DNA of 64,000 bases, taken from the NCBI RefSeq assembly GCF_947500325.1, contig NZ_CANMRQ010000003.1, positions 248,001-312,000 on the forward strand. Direction: 5' to 3'. The notes under the pieces were generated by a model, which searched no databases, had not been told where the DNA came from, and worked only from the letters and a program-made list of their open reading frames with translations. Made by a program: the position numbers and the translations under genes. Source of the DNA: an uncultured Lacinutrix sp. GTDB lineage: Bacteria; Bacteroidota; Bacteroidia; Flavobacteriales; Flavobacteriaceae. Numbering within the stretch: the first letter of the stretch is position 1; each line of letters begins with the position of its first letter. Of the stretch, positions 27,292 through 37,738 are shown in pieces.

Positions 27292-28182
27292 ATGCAACTT
27301 TTAGCATATATTCTAATTTATCCATTTTTATGGCTTATTTCCATACTGCCTTTTAGGTTATTGTATGCGTTTTCCGACTTTGTCTTTATTATCATATTTC
27401 GTGTCTTTAAGTACAGAAAAAAGGTTGTAAAGCAGAATTTAAGATTAGTATATCCAGAAAAATCTAACGAAGATATAGAGGAAATTACTCGAAAATTCTA
27501 TCATCATTTATGCGATATGATTTTTGAATCTATTAAGTCTATGACTATTTCTGAAGCTGAAATGAAAAAACGCTATGTTTTTACTAACCTTGATGTTATA
27601 CATGATATTGAGGCTAAAAATAGAAGTACTATTTTAATGTGCGCGCATTATGGTAGTTGGGAATGGATTTTCATTCTTCAAACTTATATAAAATCAAGAG
27701 GAAATGCTGTTTACAAACGTTTATCTAACAAATATTTTGATGCCTTAGTAAAACGTATTAGAGCACGTTATAACTCTTATTTAGTTACTACAAAAGAAAC
27801 AATACCTGTACTTACTGAGTTAAAAGAGAAAGGTATATTAACCATTAACGGTTTTGTTTCCGATCAATCACCAAAACCAGACAAAGCACATCACTGGAAT
27901 GAATTTATGGGTATAAAAGTACCTATACATACTGGAGCAGAAATGTTAGCAAAAAAACTAGACATGTCTGTTGTCTATTTTAGTGTTAAAAGATTAAAAC
28001 GTGGCTATTATAAAACGACTTTTAAAACTTTAGCTGAGTATCCTAATGAGTATAAGAACTATGAAATAACAGATCAGTTTTTAAAACTCGTAGAACAACA
28101 AATTCATGAAGCACCAGAATATTATTTATGGACACATAAACGATGGAAACATCGTGATAAAGTACCTGTAGAATTCCTTTAA
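27292..28182 (+). CDS. Lipid A biosynthesis (LpxL/HtrB-type) acyltransferase
   Basis: 296 aa from ATG 27292; the TTG immediately before it is less likely as a start. An N-terminal membrane segment (LLAYILIYPFLWLISILPF) is followed by the acyltransferase motif HYGSWEW (His and acidic residue in the H-x4-E pattern), then VSDQSPKP and the late motif LWTHKRWKHR. It transfers an acyl chain to a lipid A precursor or related lipid at the inner-membrane face. Length and motifs fit the LpxL/HtrB family well. Confidence 0.92.
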   Translation: MQLLAYILIYPFLWLISILPFRLLYAFSDFVFIIIFRVFKYRKKVVKQNLRLVYPEKSNEDIEEITRKFYHHLCDMIFESIKSMTISEAEMKKRYVFTNLDVIHDIEAKNRSTILMCAHYGSWEWIFILQTYIKSRGNAVYKRLSNKYFDALVKRIRARYNSYLVTTKETIPVLTELKEKGILTINGFVSDQSPKPDKAHHWNEFMGIKVPIHTGAEMLAKKLDMSVVYFSVKRLKRGYYKTTFKTLAEYPNEYKNYEITDQFLKLVEQQIHEAPEYYLWTHKRWKHRDKVPVEFL

Positions 28183-28196
28183 GAAATTCTTAATAA

Positions 28197-29030
28197 TTAA
28201 AATTTTGAATACTCAATCAAAATTTCATTTTTATTATCTAATAAACTTAAATCACCATTACTTTTTAATTCATAACTCCAATCAAAAGGCTCCTTTTCTA
28301 TACGGTAAAATTTAGAATCTGCTTGAGATTTTATGAACTCTAATTTTTGTAACCTCTTGTTTTTTCTATAGTATAGAGAATTATCAGACATTTTTACAAA
28401 TTCAAAAAAACCATCTTCAATTACATCTTTAAAAAGTTCTCTTTGCCACTTTCCTATAACATTTACTTCTTTTAAGTTATTAATTTTTGTTTGATATTTT
28501 AAAGCCTCAAAAAGAGTTTTACTAACAGAGTCACTTTCAATTTTATTAAGTGTATTTAATAACTCATTATGCTTTAATTCCTGACTAGATACTGTATAAT
28601 CATAAAAGGTTAAAGCCATCCCTTCCAATTGATATGCTGGATATAGTATAACTCGCTTTTCCCCTTTTACTTTTACACATTCTTTTATTATTGGCCAAAA
28701 AGCAATGTTTGATACTCCAAAGTAATTATGAGTAAAATGCAGCTCTGCAACTATATTATTATATTTATATGTCTTACTTCCATGAATTTCAAACATTAAA
28801 GCAGTTCTCAGCATATGAGTTATAGAAACAGAATCATGATATCTAACATCTTGTTTTTCTTTTTCAAGTGCTTTTTGGTCCATTTCATGTAGTTTCTTCC
28901 AATAAGCATCAATTTCTTCTTCTGTTTTAAGCGCAGAGATTTCAGCTTTGTATTGTTCTATAAGTGTTGGTTGTTGAGAACAACTAATTAATACAATCAA
29001 AGCAAGGCTAATAAACAGTTTTTTTGTCAT
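28197..29030 (-). CDS. Hypothetical lipoprotein
   Basis: 277 aa with a lipobox at C17 (LIVLISC). An N-terminal charged helix (EISALKTEEEIDAYWKKLHEMDQKALEKEKQD) resembles DUF6624-like or other small Bacteroidota lipoprotein N-termini, but I cannot assign a family. The C-terminal 90 residues look beta-rich and may be a lipocalin-type strip (GKWQRELFKDVIEDGFFEF, YYRKNKRLQKLEF). It follows the aminotransferase gene at 18 bp, so is probably co-transcribed with it. Confidence 0.7.
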   Translation of the reverse strand: MTKKLFISLALIVLISCSQQPTLIEQYKAEISALKTEEEIDAYWKKLHEMDQKALEKEKQDVRYHDSVSITHMLRTALMFEIHGSKTYKYNNIVAELHFTHNYFGVSNIAFWPIIKECVKVKGEKRVILYPAYQLEGMALTFYDYTVSSQELKHNELLNTLNKIESDSVSKTLFEALKYQTKINNLKEVNVIGKWQRELFKDVIEDGFFEFVKMSDNSLYYRKNKRLQKLEFIKSQADSKFYRIEKEPFDWSYELKSNGDLSLLDNKNEILIEYSKF

Positions 29031-29048
29031 GAATTTTAATTAACTGAG

Positions 29049-30557
29049 TTATAACTCAAACCAATCACTAACACGAGTATCTTGTTTAGGCACAAACGTT
29101 TTATGTATAAACTCATTATTAGCTTTATTGTATTCATAATCTTTAGCCCATTCTTCATGATTTTCAGCTAAAGCAATTAAACTTTCACAGACATAATCAA
29201 TCTCATTACAAGTTGTTGTTGGATGAATAGACATACGTATCCAACCTGGTTTATGAGCTAGTTCACCTGCTGTTATCTCACAAGTTAATTGATTAGAAGT
29301 TTCGCGATCTACATTAAGTAAGAAATGACCATAAGTTCCAGCACAACTACAGCCTCCGCGTGTTTGTATTCCAAAACGATCATTTAATATTTTAACACCT
29401 AAATTAAAATGTAAATCTTCAATATAAAAAGACACTACACCTAATCTATCTTTTTGATTTGGCGCTAAAATTTTAATATTATCAATGTCGTCTAGATTAT
29501 TAAATACTTGATGTAATAATTCATGTTCGCGATCCAACATGTTTTTTACACCCATTTGATCTTTAAGCTTAATAGCTAAAGCTGTTTTAATAGTTTGTAA
29601 AAAGCCTGGAGTACCTCCATCTTCTCTATCTTCAATACTATCAATATATTTATGTTCTCCCCAAGGGTTTGTCCATGATACAGTGCCTCCACCTGGACAA
29701 TCTGGAATCATGTTTTTATATAATTTTTTATTAAATACTAACACACCAGATGTTCCTGGTCCACCCAAGAATTTATGAGGAGAAAAGAAAATAGCATCTA
29801 ATGCTTCGTCTTCATTTTCCGGATGCATATTAATATCTACATACGGCGCAGAACAAGCAAAATCCACAAAACAAACACCTCCATGTTCATGCATTGTTTT
29901 CGCTATTTTATGATAAGGTGTTTGAATTCCTGTTACATTACTACCACCAATCACAGAAGCAATTTTAAGCGTACAATCTTTATACTTCTCTAATAGAATT
30001 TCTAAATTTTTCATACAAAACAAACCATCATCTCCTGCTGGAATCACTTCTACCTTAGCAATTGTTTCTAGCCATGACGTATGATTAGAATGATGCTCCA
30101 TATGTGTTACAAAAACTACCGGACGAATAGCATCAGGAATATTAGCATATTGCGCTATATTCTCAGGCATTTTTAAACCTAAAATACGCTGAAACTTATT
30201 CACAACACTAGTCATTCCATTTCCTGCTACAATTAATACATCATCTGCATTACTATTAACATGTCCTTTAATAATATGCCTTGCTTTGTTATACGCATTA
30301 GTCATAGCTGTACCAGAAACGGTAGTTTCTGTATGTGTATTGGCAACAAAAGGCCCAAATTGATTTAATATTTTATCTTCAATTGGTCTATATAATCGTC
30401 CAGAAGCTGTCCAATCTGTATAGATAATTTTCTGTTTACCGTAAGGTGATTCAAATTCTTGATCTATACCAACAATATGTTTTCTAAATTGTAAAAAGTA
30501 CTTTTCTAATTCAGAATGTCTTGCTCTTGGGGCTTTTGTGTTAATCATATTCTCCAT
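29049..30557 (-). CDS. PLP-dependent class V aminotransferase (cysteine desulfurase-like)
   Basis: 502 aa, cytoplasmic. Seen: SPHKFLGGPGTSG, where the lysine would carry PLP, a His-rich THMEHHSNHTSW loop, and GCSCAGTYGH near residue 400 where Cys residues occupy the desulfurase active-site loop. Family knowledge: NifS/SufS-like enzymes move sulfur from cysteine. At about 500 aa this subgroup is longer than SufS (about 405 aa) and its substrate is uncertain. No suf genes adjoin. It follows glmM by 19 bp and precedes the lipoprotein gene by 18 bp, suggesting an operon glmM-aminotransferase-lipoprotein. Confidence 0.82.
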   Translation of the reverse strand: MENMINTKAPRARHSELEKYFLQFRKHIVGIDQEFESPYGKQKIIYTDWTASGRLYRPIEDKILNQFGPFVANTHTETTVSGTAMTNAYNKARHIIKGHVNSNADDVLIVAGNGMTSVVNKFQRILGLKMPENIAQYANIPDAIRPVVFVTHMEHHSNHTSWLETIAKVEVIPAGDDGLFCMKNLEILLEKYKDCTLKIASVIGGSNVTGIQTPYHKIAKTMHEHGGVCFVDFACSAPYVDINMHPENEDEALDAIFFSPHKFLGGPGTSGVLVFNKKLYKNMIPDCPGGGTVSWTNPWGEHKYIDSIEDREDGGTPGFLQTIKTALAIKLKDQMGVKNMLDREHELLHQVFNNLDDIDNIKILAPNQKDRLGVVSFYIEDLHFNLGVKILNDRFGIQTRGGCSCAGTYGHFLLNVDRETSNQLTCEITAGELAHKPGWIRMSIHPTTTCNEIDYVCESLIALAENHEEWAKDYEYNKANNEFIHKTFVPKQDTRVSDWFEL

Positions 30558-30576
30558 TTTTGATACTGCTAAAATA

Positions 30577-31965
30577 CTAAATATTAGCGATTTGTTTAAT
30601 TTCTGAGATTATTTTATCTGCTAAATCATCTGCTATTTGTTGCGATTTTGCTTCGGTATATATTCTAATAATTGGTTCTGTATTACTTTTACGTAAGTGT
30701 ACCCAATTTTCAGCAAAATCAATTTTAACACCATCAATAGTCGTTAAGTTTTCAGAGGCATATTTAGTTTCCATAGCTTTTAAAATAGCATCTACATCTA
30801 TTTGAGGTGTTAATGCAATCTTCTTTTTACTCATAAAGTAACTAGTATACGTTTTTCTAAGCGCACTAACACTCATTTTCTTTTCTGCTAAAAGTGTTAA
30901 AAACAGAGCCACTCCTACTAAAGCATCACGTCCATAATGAGAAGCAGGATATATAATACCACCATTACCTTCTCCACCTATTACCGCATTATTCTTTTTC
31001 ATTAGTGCTACTACATTTACTTCTCCTACAGCGCTCGCTTCATAAGTTCCCCCATGTTTTTCTGTAATATCTCTTAAAGCACGAGTAGAACTCATATTAC
31101 TTACAGTATTTCCAGGGTTTTTACTTAATACATGATCTGCACAAGCGACCAAAGTATACTCTTCTCCAAACATCTCACCTGTCTCATCCATAAACGCTAA
31201 TCTATCTACATCTGGATCTACTACAATTCCAAAATCTGCACGCTCTTTTTTAACTTCAGCAGACAAATCAGTTAAATGCTCTTTTAATGGTTCTGGATTA
31301 TGAGGAAAATGACCATTAGGCTCACAATACAATTTTACAGCGTGCACACCTAATCGTTCTAACAATAAAGGAATAGCTATGCCGCCTGTAGAATTTACAC
31401 CATCGACTACAACTTTAAAATTAGCAGCTTCAATAGCAGCTTTATCTACATATTCTAATTCTAAAACCTCATCAATATGCATATCAATATAAGCTTCATT
31501 TTTAGTTATTTTTCCTAAATCATCAACTTCCGCAAACTGCATAGCATCACTTTCTGCAATGTCTAAAATCTTTGCTCCTTCAACCGCATCTAAAAACTCT
31601 CCTTTCGCATTTAATAACTTTAGAGCATTCCATTGTTTTGGGTTATGACTAGCTGTTAAAATAATTCCACCATCTGCATGCTCCATTGGCACAGCTATCT
31701 CCACCGTTGGCGTTGTAGATAGTCCTAAATCAACTACATGTATCCCTAAACCAACTAATGTATTCATGACTAAATTTTGAATCATCTCTCCAGAAATTCT
31801 AGCATCACGACCAACTACAACTCTATAGTTTTCTTTACTACGTTGTGATTTTAACCATGTACCATATGCAGATGCAAATTTTACAGCATCTATTGGCGTT
31901 AAATTATCGCCAACGTTTCCGCCAATTGTACCTCTAATTCCTGAAATTGATTTTATAAGTGTCAT
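30577..31965 (-). CDS. glmM: Phosphoglucosamine mutase
   Basis: 462 aa from ATG 31965. The frame also extends to a TTG at 31992, but that TTG lies inside a -7 box. It interconverts glucosamine-6-P and glucosamine-1-P for UDP-GlcNAc, peptidoglycan and LPS synthesis. Seen: phosphoserine loop TASHNPKQWNA (S106), metal loop DPDVDRLAF, sugar loop GEGNGG, and phosphate-binding RKSNTEPIIRIY. N-terminal LIKSISGIRGT is the usual start. Phosphomannomutase activity cannot be excluded on sequence alone, but the ISGIRGT and SNTEP forms fit Bacteroidota GlmM. Confidence 0.92.
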   Translation of the reverse strand: MTLIKSISGIRGTIGGNVGDNLTPIDAVKFASAYGTWLKSQRSKENYRVVVGRDARISGEMIQNLVMNTLVGLGIHVVDLGLSTTPTVEIAVPMEHADGGIILTASHNPKQWNALKLLNAKGEFLDAVEGAKILDIAESDAMQFAEVDDLGKITKNEAYIDMHIDEVLELEYVDKAAIEAANFKVVVDGVNSTGGIAIPLLLERLGVHAVKLYCEPNGHFPHNPEPLKEHLTDLSAEVKKERADFGIVVDPDVDRLAFMDETGEMFGEEYTLVACADHVLSKNPGNTVSNMSSTRALRDITEKHGGTYEASAVGEVNVVALMKKNNAVIGGEGNGGIIYPASHYGRDALVGVALFLTLLAEKKMSVSALRKTYTSYFMSKKKIALTPQIDVDAILKAMETKYASENLTTIDGVKIDFAENWVHLRKSNTEPIIRIYTEAKSQQIADDLADKIISEIKQIANI

Positions 31966-31989
31966 TAACTGTATTTTAAAATTGAAGTA

Positions 31990-31997
31990 CAAATATA
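31990..31997 (-). promoter_or_regulatory. Candidate -7 element TATATTTG for glmM
   Basis: Minus-strand match to TAnnTTTG, 24 bp before the ATG at 31965. Its TTG overlaps the alternative start codon at 31992. Confidence 0.5.
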
Positions 31998-32044
31998 GTA
32001 TTTCAAAAGCGGAAAAATCTATTCTGAATTCGTAAATTCGGCTT

Positions 32045-32635
32045 ATGAATTTTCTAGCTCACATTTATCTTTCTGGAGATAATGATAATATTACAATTGG
32101 CAATTTTATAGCTGATGGCATCCGTGGTAAAAAGTATTTAAAATACCCTAAAGATATTCAAGTTGGTATACTGCTCCATAGACATATTGACACATTTACA
32201 GATGCGCATAAAACAGTAAGATTAAGTACCAAAAGATTACACAAAAACTACGGCCATTATTCTGGTGTTATTGTAGACATTTTATACGATCATTTTTTAG
32301 CAAAAAACTGGAGTAATTATTCTAATATTCCTTTAGAAGAATACATTGATCATTTTTATGATATTTTAGAAGATAATTTTAAAATATTACCAGAGCGTAT
32401 TCAAAAAATGATGCCCTATATGATAGCTGACAACTGGTTATTAAGCTACGCCTCTATTAATGGCATAGCTAAGGTTTTAGATGGCATGAATCGCCGTACA
32501 AAGAATAGATCTCAAATGAATTTAGCAATCAATGAGCTTCAAGAATTTTACAACGAGTTTGAAGATGAATTTACTCGATTTTTTGAAGAATTAATTCAGT
32601 CATCTAACGAAAAATTAACCGAATTACAACAATGA
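32045..32635 (+). CDS. acpH: Acyl carrier protein phosphodiesterase family protein
   Basis: 196 aa. N-terminus MNFLAHIYLSGDNDN and the segments NFIADGIRGK, GILLHRHIDTFTDAH and VIVDILYDHFLAKNW are the hallmark His/Asp motifs of the AcpH/DUF479 family (HD-like fold). In E. coli the enzyme removes 4'-phosphopantetheine from ACP; activity here is inferred. It shares an ATGA overlap with the downstream ggt gene, so the two are translationally coupled. Confidence 0.88.
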   Translation: MNFLAHIYLSGDNDNITIGNFIADGIRGKKYLKYPKDIQVGILLHRHIDTFTDAHKTVRLSTKRLHKNYGHYSGVIVDILYDHFLAKNWSNYSNIPLEEYIDHFYDILEDNFKILPERIQKMMPYMIADNWLLSYASINGIAKVLDGMNRRTKNRSQMNLAINELQEFYNEFEDEFTRFFEELIQSSNEKLTELQQ

Positions 32636-34311
32636 AAAAACTAATAACACTTCTTTTATTTATAGCATTTATTAGCTGTAAAAAAGAAGCACCAAAACAT
32701 GGTTTAATAACTAAAAACGCTATGGTAGTTTCTGCCAGAGTTGAAGCTTCGAATATTGGGAAACAAATTTTACAACAAGGCGGAAATGTATTTGATGCTA
32801 TGCTTGCTACAGATTTAGCACTAGCAGTTGCTTATCCATATGCTGGGAATCTTGGCGGTGGTGGCTTTATGATCTATAGGTTAAATAATGGAGATATTGG
32901 AGCCATAGATTATAGAGAAAAAGCACCTTTAGCTGCAACAAAAAACATGTATTTAGATTCTATTGGAAATGTTATTCCAGATATGAGTACTAGAGGTGCT
33001 ATGGCCGTTGGCGTCCCTGGAACAATTGCAGGTATTTTTGAAGTACATAAAAGATTTGGAACATTACCGCTTGAAAAAATAATGCAACCAGTTATTGACC
33101 TAGCTAGAAAAGGTATTATTGTTACTAAAAAACAAGAAGACAGATTACTTGAAAAACGCCCAGATTTTCTTAACACAAATAAAGACACTATTCTTTTTGC
33201 TAAAGATTGGAAAGAAAATAATATTATTGTTCAAAATAACTTAGCAAACACCTTAACTGCGATCATGCAAAATGGTAGTGATGAGTTTTATAAAGGAGAA
33301 ACTGCAAAAAAAATAGCAAAATTTATTCAAGCCAATGGCGGTATTATTACTGAAAATGATTTAGCTAATTACAAACCAAAATGGCGTACACCTATTACTT
33401 TTAACTATGATGATTTAAGAGTTATATCTATGTCTCCTCCTTCAAGCGGAGGAATTGCGATGGCTCAAGTACTTAAGTCAGTTGAGAATTATGACTTAAA
33501 TACATTTGGACATAATTCTGTGAAAACAATCCAAGTTTTAGCAGAAGCTGAACGTCGTGCTTATGCAGATAGAAGTTATTATTTAGGAGATCCAGATTTT
33601 GTAAATGTACCACAAAACAAACTAATAAGTGATGCCTATTTAAGCAAAAGAATGAGTGACTTTTCATTTGAAAAAGCAACACCTTCTACAGCAATTTCCC
33701 ATGGCACTGTAGCTATAGTAGAAAGTGATGAAACCACTCATTATTCAATCGTAGATCAATTTGGAAATGCTATTGCCGTAACAACTACATTAAATTCTGG
33801 TTATGGCTCAAAGCTATACTCTGAAGAATTAGGTTTTTTCTTTAACAATGAAATGGATGATTTTTCTAGTAAACCTGGAGTACCAAATGTTTATGGCTTA
33901 ATTGGAGCTGAAGCAAATGCTATCCTACCAGAAAAACGAATGTTAAGTTCTATGACACCAACCATAGTTGAAAAAGACGGCAAGTTATTAATGAGTCTTG
34001 GAACACCTGGCGGTTCTACAATTATAACCTCTGTATTACAAACCATTCTAAATGTACACGAGTTCGATATGACTATGCAAGAAGCCGTTAATGCACCACG
34101 TTTTCATCATCAATGGCTACCAGACGAAATTAGAATGGAACCAAATCGTTTTAGCAAGGAAACTATAAAAGCACTAAAACAAAAAGGATACATTATAAAC
34201 GAAGAGCGCTCACCTGTTATTGGTATAGTAGATGGTATTTTAGTTTTACCAGATGGCAAGCTAGAAGGTGGAGCAGATACACGAGGTGATGATACTGCTG
34301 CTGGATTTTAA
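32632..34311 (+). CDS. ggt: Gamma-glutamyltransferase, lipoprotein form
   Basis: 559 aa with a lipobox (IAFISC, C16), so likely periplasm-facing and lipid-anchored. It hydrolyses or transfers the gamma-glutamyl group of glutathione and related peptides. The proenzyme self-cleaves before the catalytic Thr of TTHYSIVDQFGNA (T368), giving large and small subunits. The conserved GNLGGGGFM, YREKAP and LSSMTPT (lid/oxyanion) motifs are present, and the C-terminal GADTRGDDTAAG segment matches the family. Complete by length. Confidence 0.95.
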   Translation: MKKLITLLLFIAFISCKKEAPKHGLITKNAMVVSARVEASNIGKQILQQGGNVFDAMLATDLALAVAYPYAGNLGGGGFMIYRLNNGDIGAIDYREKAPLAATKNMYLDSIGNVIPDMSTRGAMAVGVPGTIAGIFEVHKRFGTLPLEKIMQPVIDLARKGIIVTKKQEDRLLEKRPDFLNTNKDTILFAKDWKENNIIVQNNLANTLTAIMQNGSDEFYKGETAKKIAKFIQANGGIITENDLANYKPKWRTPITFNYDDLRVISMSPPSSGGIAMAQVLKSVENYDLNTFGHNSVKTIQVLAEAERRAYADRSYYLGDPDFVNVPQNKLISDAYLSKRMSDFSFEKATPSTAISHGTVAIVESDETTHYSIVDQFGNAIAVTTTLNSGYGSKLYSEELGFFFNNEMDDFSSKPGVPNVYGLIGAEANAILPEKRMLSSMTPTIVEKDGKLLMSLGTPGGSTIITSVLQTILNVHEFDMTMQEAVNAPRFHHQWLPDEIRMEPNRFSKETIKALKQKGYIINEERSPVIGIVDGILVLPDGKLEGGADTRGDDTAAGF

Positions 34312-34352
34312 ATTATTCATTAAATCAAAAATAAGAATCAAATCAAAAAAAC

Positions 34353-37300
34353 ATGAAAAACAATTTTCTTTTACTTACACTTATATTTACTTCTATTGCC
34401 TTTTCCCAAGGCACGCAATTACTTAGACAACCAACAATATCAGATACTCATGTTGTTTTTGTATACGCCAACGATCTATGGAAAGCGCCAATAAATGGTG
34501 GAAATGCAATTAGATTAACCAGTGATGAAGGTGCAGAATATGAACCACATTTTTCTAATGATGGAAAACATATAGCTTTCACAGCTCAATATGATGGAAA
34601 CTCAGACGTATATGTAATTCCAAGCGAAGGTGGAGAGCCAAAACGATTAACTTTTCACCCCAGTACTGATGCGGTTCAAGGCTGGACAAATGATAATAAA
34701 ATACTGTTTAGATCTAGCAGAGCATCAAAACCAACAAAATCTAATAAATTTTACACTATAGGTATTGATGATAGTTTCCCAAATGATATTGACTTACCAA
34801 GAGCTGCTTACGGTGAAATGTCTTCAGATGGTAAATATATGGCGTACACTCCTATAACATCTTGGGATTCGGAATGGCGTAATTACAGAGGTGGTCAAGC
34901 CATGCCTATTTGGATTGTTAATTTAGAAACTAAAGATTTAATTACTACGCCTCAACCAACAAAGGAGCGCCATTTAACTCCTATTTGGTTAAATGATATT
35001 GTCTATTATATTTCTGAACGTGATTATACTAGTAACATTTGGTCTTTCAATCCAAATACAAAAGAAGAACAACAAATTACTTTTCACAAAAAGTTTGACG
35101 TAAAAAGTTTAGACGCTAACCAAAATAAAATTGTTTATGAGCAAGGCGGCTATTTACATCTTTTAGATCCAAATACTAAAACATCTAAACAGTTAAACAT
35201 AAATGTTGCTGCAGATTTAAATTTTGCGCGTTCTAAATGGCAAAAAATTGAAGGTTCAGATTTAATTCACCCAAATATTTCGCCAAATGGAAAACGTGCG
35301 ATTTTCGAACATAGAGGTGAGATTTTTACAGTTCCTAAAGAAAACGGAACATGGAGAAACATTACTAATTCTTCTGGAACTGCAGATAGAGATCCGATCT
35401 GGTCTCCAAAAGGCGACAAAATTGCATGGTTTTCTGATGCTAGTGATAATTATAAACTAGTTGTTGCAGATCAAAATGGGCAAAATAAACTACAAATCAC
35501 ATTACCAAACCCTACATTTTATTTTAAACCAGAATGGTCACCAGATGGCGAACATATTGCTTACACAGATACCGACTTTAATATTTGGATTATTAATCTA
35601 GCAACAAAATTATCTATCAAAGTAGACTCTGATAATTATGCACACCCAAATAGAAGTATGAATCCTGTGTGGTCTCCTGACAGTAAATGGATAGCTTATA
35701 GTAAGCAAAGTAAAAGTCATTTTAAAGCCATACATGTTTACAATATTACGACTAAAGAAATCATACAAATAACAGACGGAATTGCAGATGCAATTACACC
35801 AGTTTGGGACGCTTCAGGTAAATATATTTATACTTTAGCAAGTACTAATTATGGTCTAGCCAGTGGTTGGTTAGATATGAGCTCTTATGACCCAGAGACA
35901 ACAAGAAGTCTGTATGCAATTGTTTTAAATAGTAAGGATAAAGCACCAAACCTTCCAAAAACTGATGAAGAGGTTAAAGACGAAGCGAATAAAGAAGATA
36001 AAAAGAAAGACAAAAAGAAGGGCAAGGACAAAAACTCTGATGAAAACAAAGAAAAAGTAAAAATTACAATCGTAGATAAAACTAATATTTTTGATCGAAT
36101 AATTCCATTAAAATTACCCGAAGGCAATTATATTGCTTTAGAAAAGGCAAAAACAAATTTTGTTTATGTATTTGAAAATATAGATGATGAAAACGGCATT
36201 AAAGTTCATCAATACGACGTTGAGAAAAGCGAATCAAAAGATTTTGCATTAGGTGTTTCAGAATTAGTAGTATCTCAAGATCGTAAAAATATATTATTAC
36301 AACAATCTGGTTCTTGGAAAATAACAAACTCTGAAGCTCCAATAACTCCAGAAACTAAAGCAATCAATACCAATTTAAAAATTAAAATAGATCCAAAAGC
36401 AGAATACCATCAAATTTTTAAAGAAGGCTGGCGCTTTATGCGTGATTTTCTTTATGTAAAAAATACTCATGGAGCACCTTGGGATGAAGTGTATAGTTGG
36501 TACTCTCCATGGATAAACCACGTAAGGCATCGTACAGATTTAAATTACGTTGTAGATATTATGAGTGGTGAAATTGCAATTGGTCATTCTTATGTTTATG
36601 GTGGAGATTTACCAGATATTAATCGTGTTCCTATCGGTCTATTAGGTTGTGATTTTAAAATTGAAAACAATAACTATCGTATCTCAAAAATCTTTAATGG
36701 AGAACGCTGGAACCCTGATATATATTCACCATTAAATTTACAAGATGTAAAAGAAGGCGATTATATTATAGCTATAAACGGAAAGTCATTAGACGCATCA
36801 ACAAATATTTATAAACTATTAGAGCAAACTGCGGATAGAGAAATAACTATTACAGTAAACAGTACTAGTTTAAAAACTGGTGCTAGAACTATTTTAGTAA
36901 AACCTGTATCTAATGAATTTCAATTACGTTATATTGATTGGGTAGAGGAAAACCGTAGAAAAGTAGATAAGCTTTCTAACGGCAAACTAGCATATGTTTA
37001 TGTTCCAAATACTTCTGGAAATGGCTTTGCTTCTTTCAATAGATATTATTTTTCGCAACAAGACAAGAAAGGCGTTATTATTGATGAACGTAACAATGGT
37101 GGTGGTTCTGCTGCAGATTATATGATAGACATTATGTCTAGAGAATTATTTGGCTATTTTAATAGTAAATCACATGACAATAGACCATGGACAACTCCTA
37201 TGGCTGGAATATGGGGACCAAAAGTGATGATTATTAATGAACGAGCAGGCTCTGGTGGAGACTTACTACCGTACATGTTTAAAGCAAAGAAAATAGGTCC

Positions 37301-37619
37301 ATTAATTGGAACCAGAACTTGGGGAGGATTAGTAGGTACTTGGGATACGCCTCGTTTTATTGATGGTGGTAGTATGGTCGCTCCAAGAGGAGGTTTTTAT
37401 GACATTAATGGTAATTGGGCTGTAGAAGGTGATGGTGTTGCTCCTGATATAGAAGTTATTCAACATCCAAAGCAATCTTTAAATGATAGAGACCCACAAC
37501 TAGAACGTGCTGTTGAAGAAGCTTTAAAACTACTTAAAACAAAAGAATTTCAATTAAAGCCTGAACCAAAAGCTCCTATAAAATTCAAAAGACCTATTGG
37601 TTATGAAAAAGAAAATTAA
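34353..37619 (+). CDS. Tricorn-like S41 family protease
   Basis: 1088 aa. Signal peptide of about 18 residues. The N-terminal half holds two TolB/WD40-like beta-propellers (SNDGKHIAFTAQYDGNSDVY, WSPDGEHIAYTD). A lysine-rich linker (about 540-570) is followed by a helical C1 domain, a PDZ domain (about 755-835), and the S41 catalytic domain with nucleophile S967 in RAGSGGDL. TRTWGGLVGTW matches the tricorn core. Exported, probably periplasmic; family members degrade peptides from larger proteases. It follows ggt by about 40 bp, and both could serve peptide recycling. Confidence 0.93.
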   Translation: MKNNFLLLTLIFTSIAFSQGTQLLRQPTISDTHVVFVYANDLWKAPINGGNAIRLTSDEGAEYEPHFSNDGKHIAFTAQYDGNSDVYVIPSEGGEPKRLTFHPSTDAVQGWTNDNKILFRSSRASKPTKSNKFYTIGIDDSFPNDIDLPRAAYGEMSSDGKYMAYTPITSWDSEWRNYRGGQAMPIWIVNLETKDLITTPQPTKERHLTPIWLNDIVYYISERDYTSNIWSFNPNTKEEQQITFHKKFDVKSLDANQNKIVYEQGGYLHLLDPNTKTSKQLNINVAADLNFARSKWQKIEGSDLIHPNISPNGKRAIFEHRGEIFTVPKENGTWRNITNSSGTADRDPIWSPKGDKIAWFSDASDNYKLVVADQNGQNKLQITLPNPTFYFKPEWSPDGEHIAYTDTDFNIWIINLATKLSIKVDSDNYAHPNRSMNPVWSPDSKWIAYSKQSKSHFKAIHVYNITTKEIIQITDGIADAITPVWDASGKYIYTLASTNYGLASGWLDMSSYDPETTRSLYAIVLNSKDKAPNLPKTDEEVKDEANKEDKKKDKKKGKDKNSDENKEKVKITIVDKTNIFDRIIPLKLPEGNYIALEKAKTNFVYVFENIDDENGIKVHQYDVEKSESKDFALGVSELVVSQDRKNILLQQSGSWKITNSEAPITPETKAINTNLKIKIDPKAEYHQIFKEGWRFMRDFLYVKNTHGAPWDEVYSWYSPWINHVRHRTDLNYVVDIMSGEIAIGHSYVYGGDLPDINRVPIGLLGCDFKIENNNYRISKIFNGERWNPDIYSPLNLQDVKEGDYIIAINGKSLDASTNIYKLLEQTADREITITVNSTSLKTGARTILVKPVSNEFQLRYIDWVEENRRKVDKLSNGKLAYVYVPNTSGNGFASFNRYYFSQQDKKGVIIDERNNGGGSAADYMIDIMSRELFGYFNSKSHDNRPWTTPMAGIWGPKVMIINERAGSGGDLLPYMFKAKKIGPLIGTRTWGGLVGTWDTPRFIDGGSMVAPRGGFYDINGNWAVEGDGVAPDIEVIQHPKQSLNDRDPQLERAVEEALKLLKTKEFQLKPEPKAPIKFKRPIGYEKEN

Positions 37620-37626
37620 AAAGTAT

Positions 37627-37738
37627 AAAGGTAGTCGTTGGCTACATAATACTTACTAAGTCTACTTTAGACTACCTTTAAAAACATAGGTAAACTTATA
37701 ATAATGAGCTCGATATTGAATCGGGCTCATTATTTTTT
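37627..37738 (+). terminator. Tandem hairpin terminators
   Basis: Two inverted repeats in series. The first pairs AAAGGTAGTC (37627-37636) with GACTACCTTT (37670-37679) around a long loop. The second pairs ATAATGAGCTCGA (37701-37713) with TCGGGCTCATTAT (37721-37733) and is followed by a T-run. It serves the tricorn gene and, being symmetrical, probably the convergent porin gene too. Confidence 0.75.
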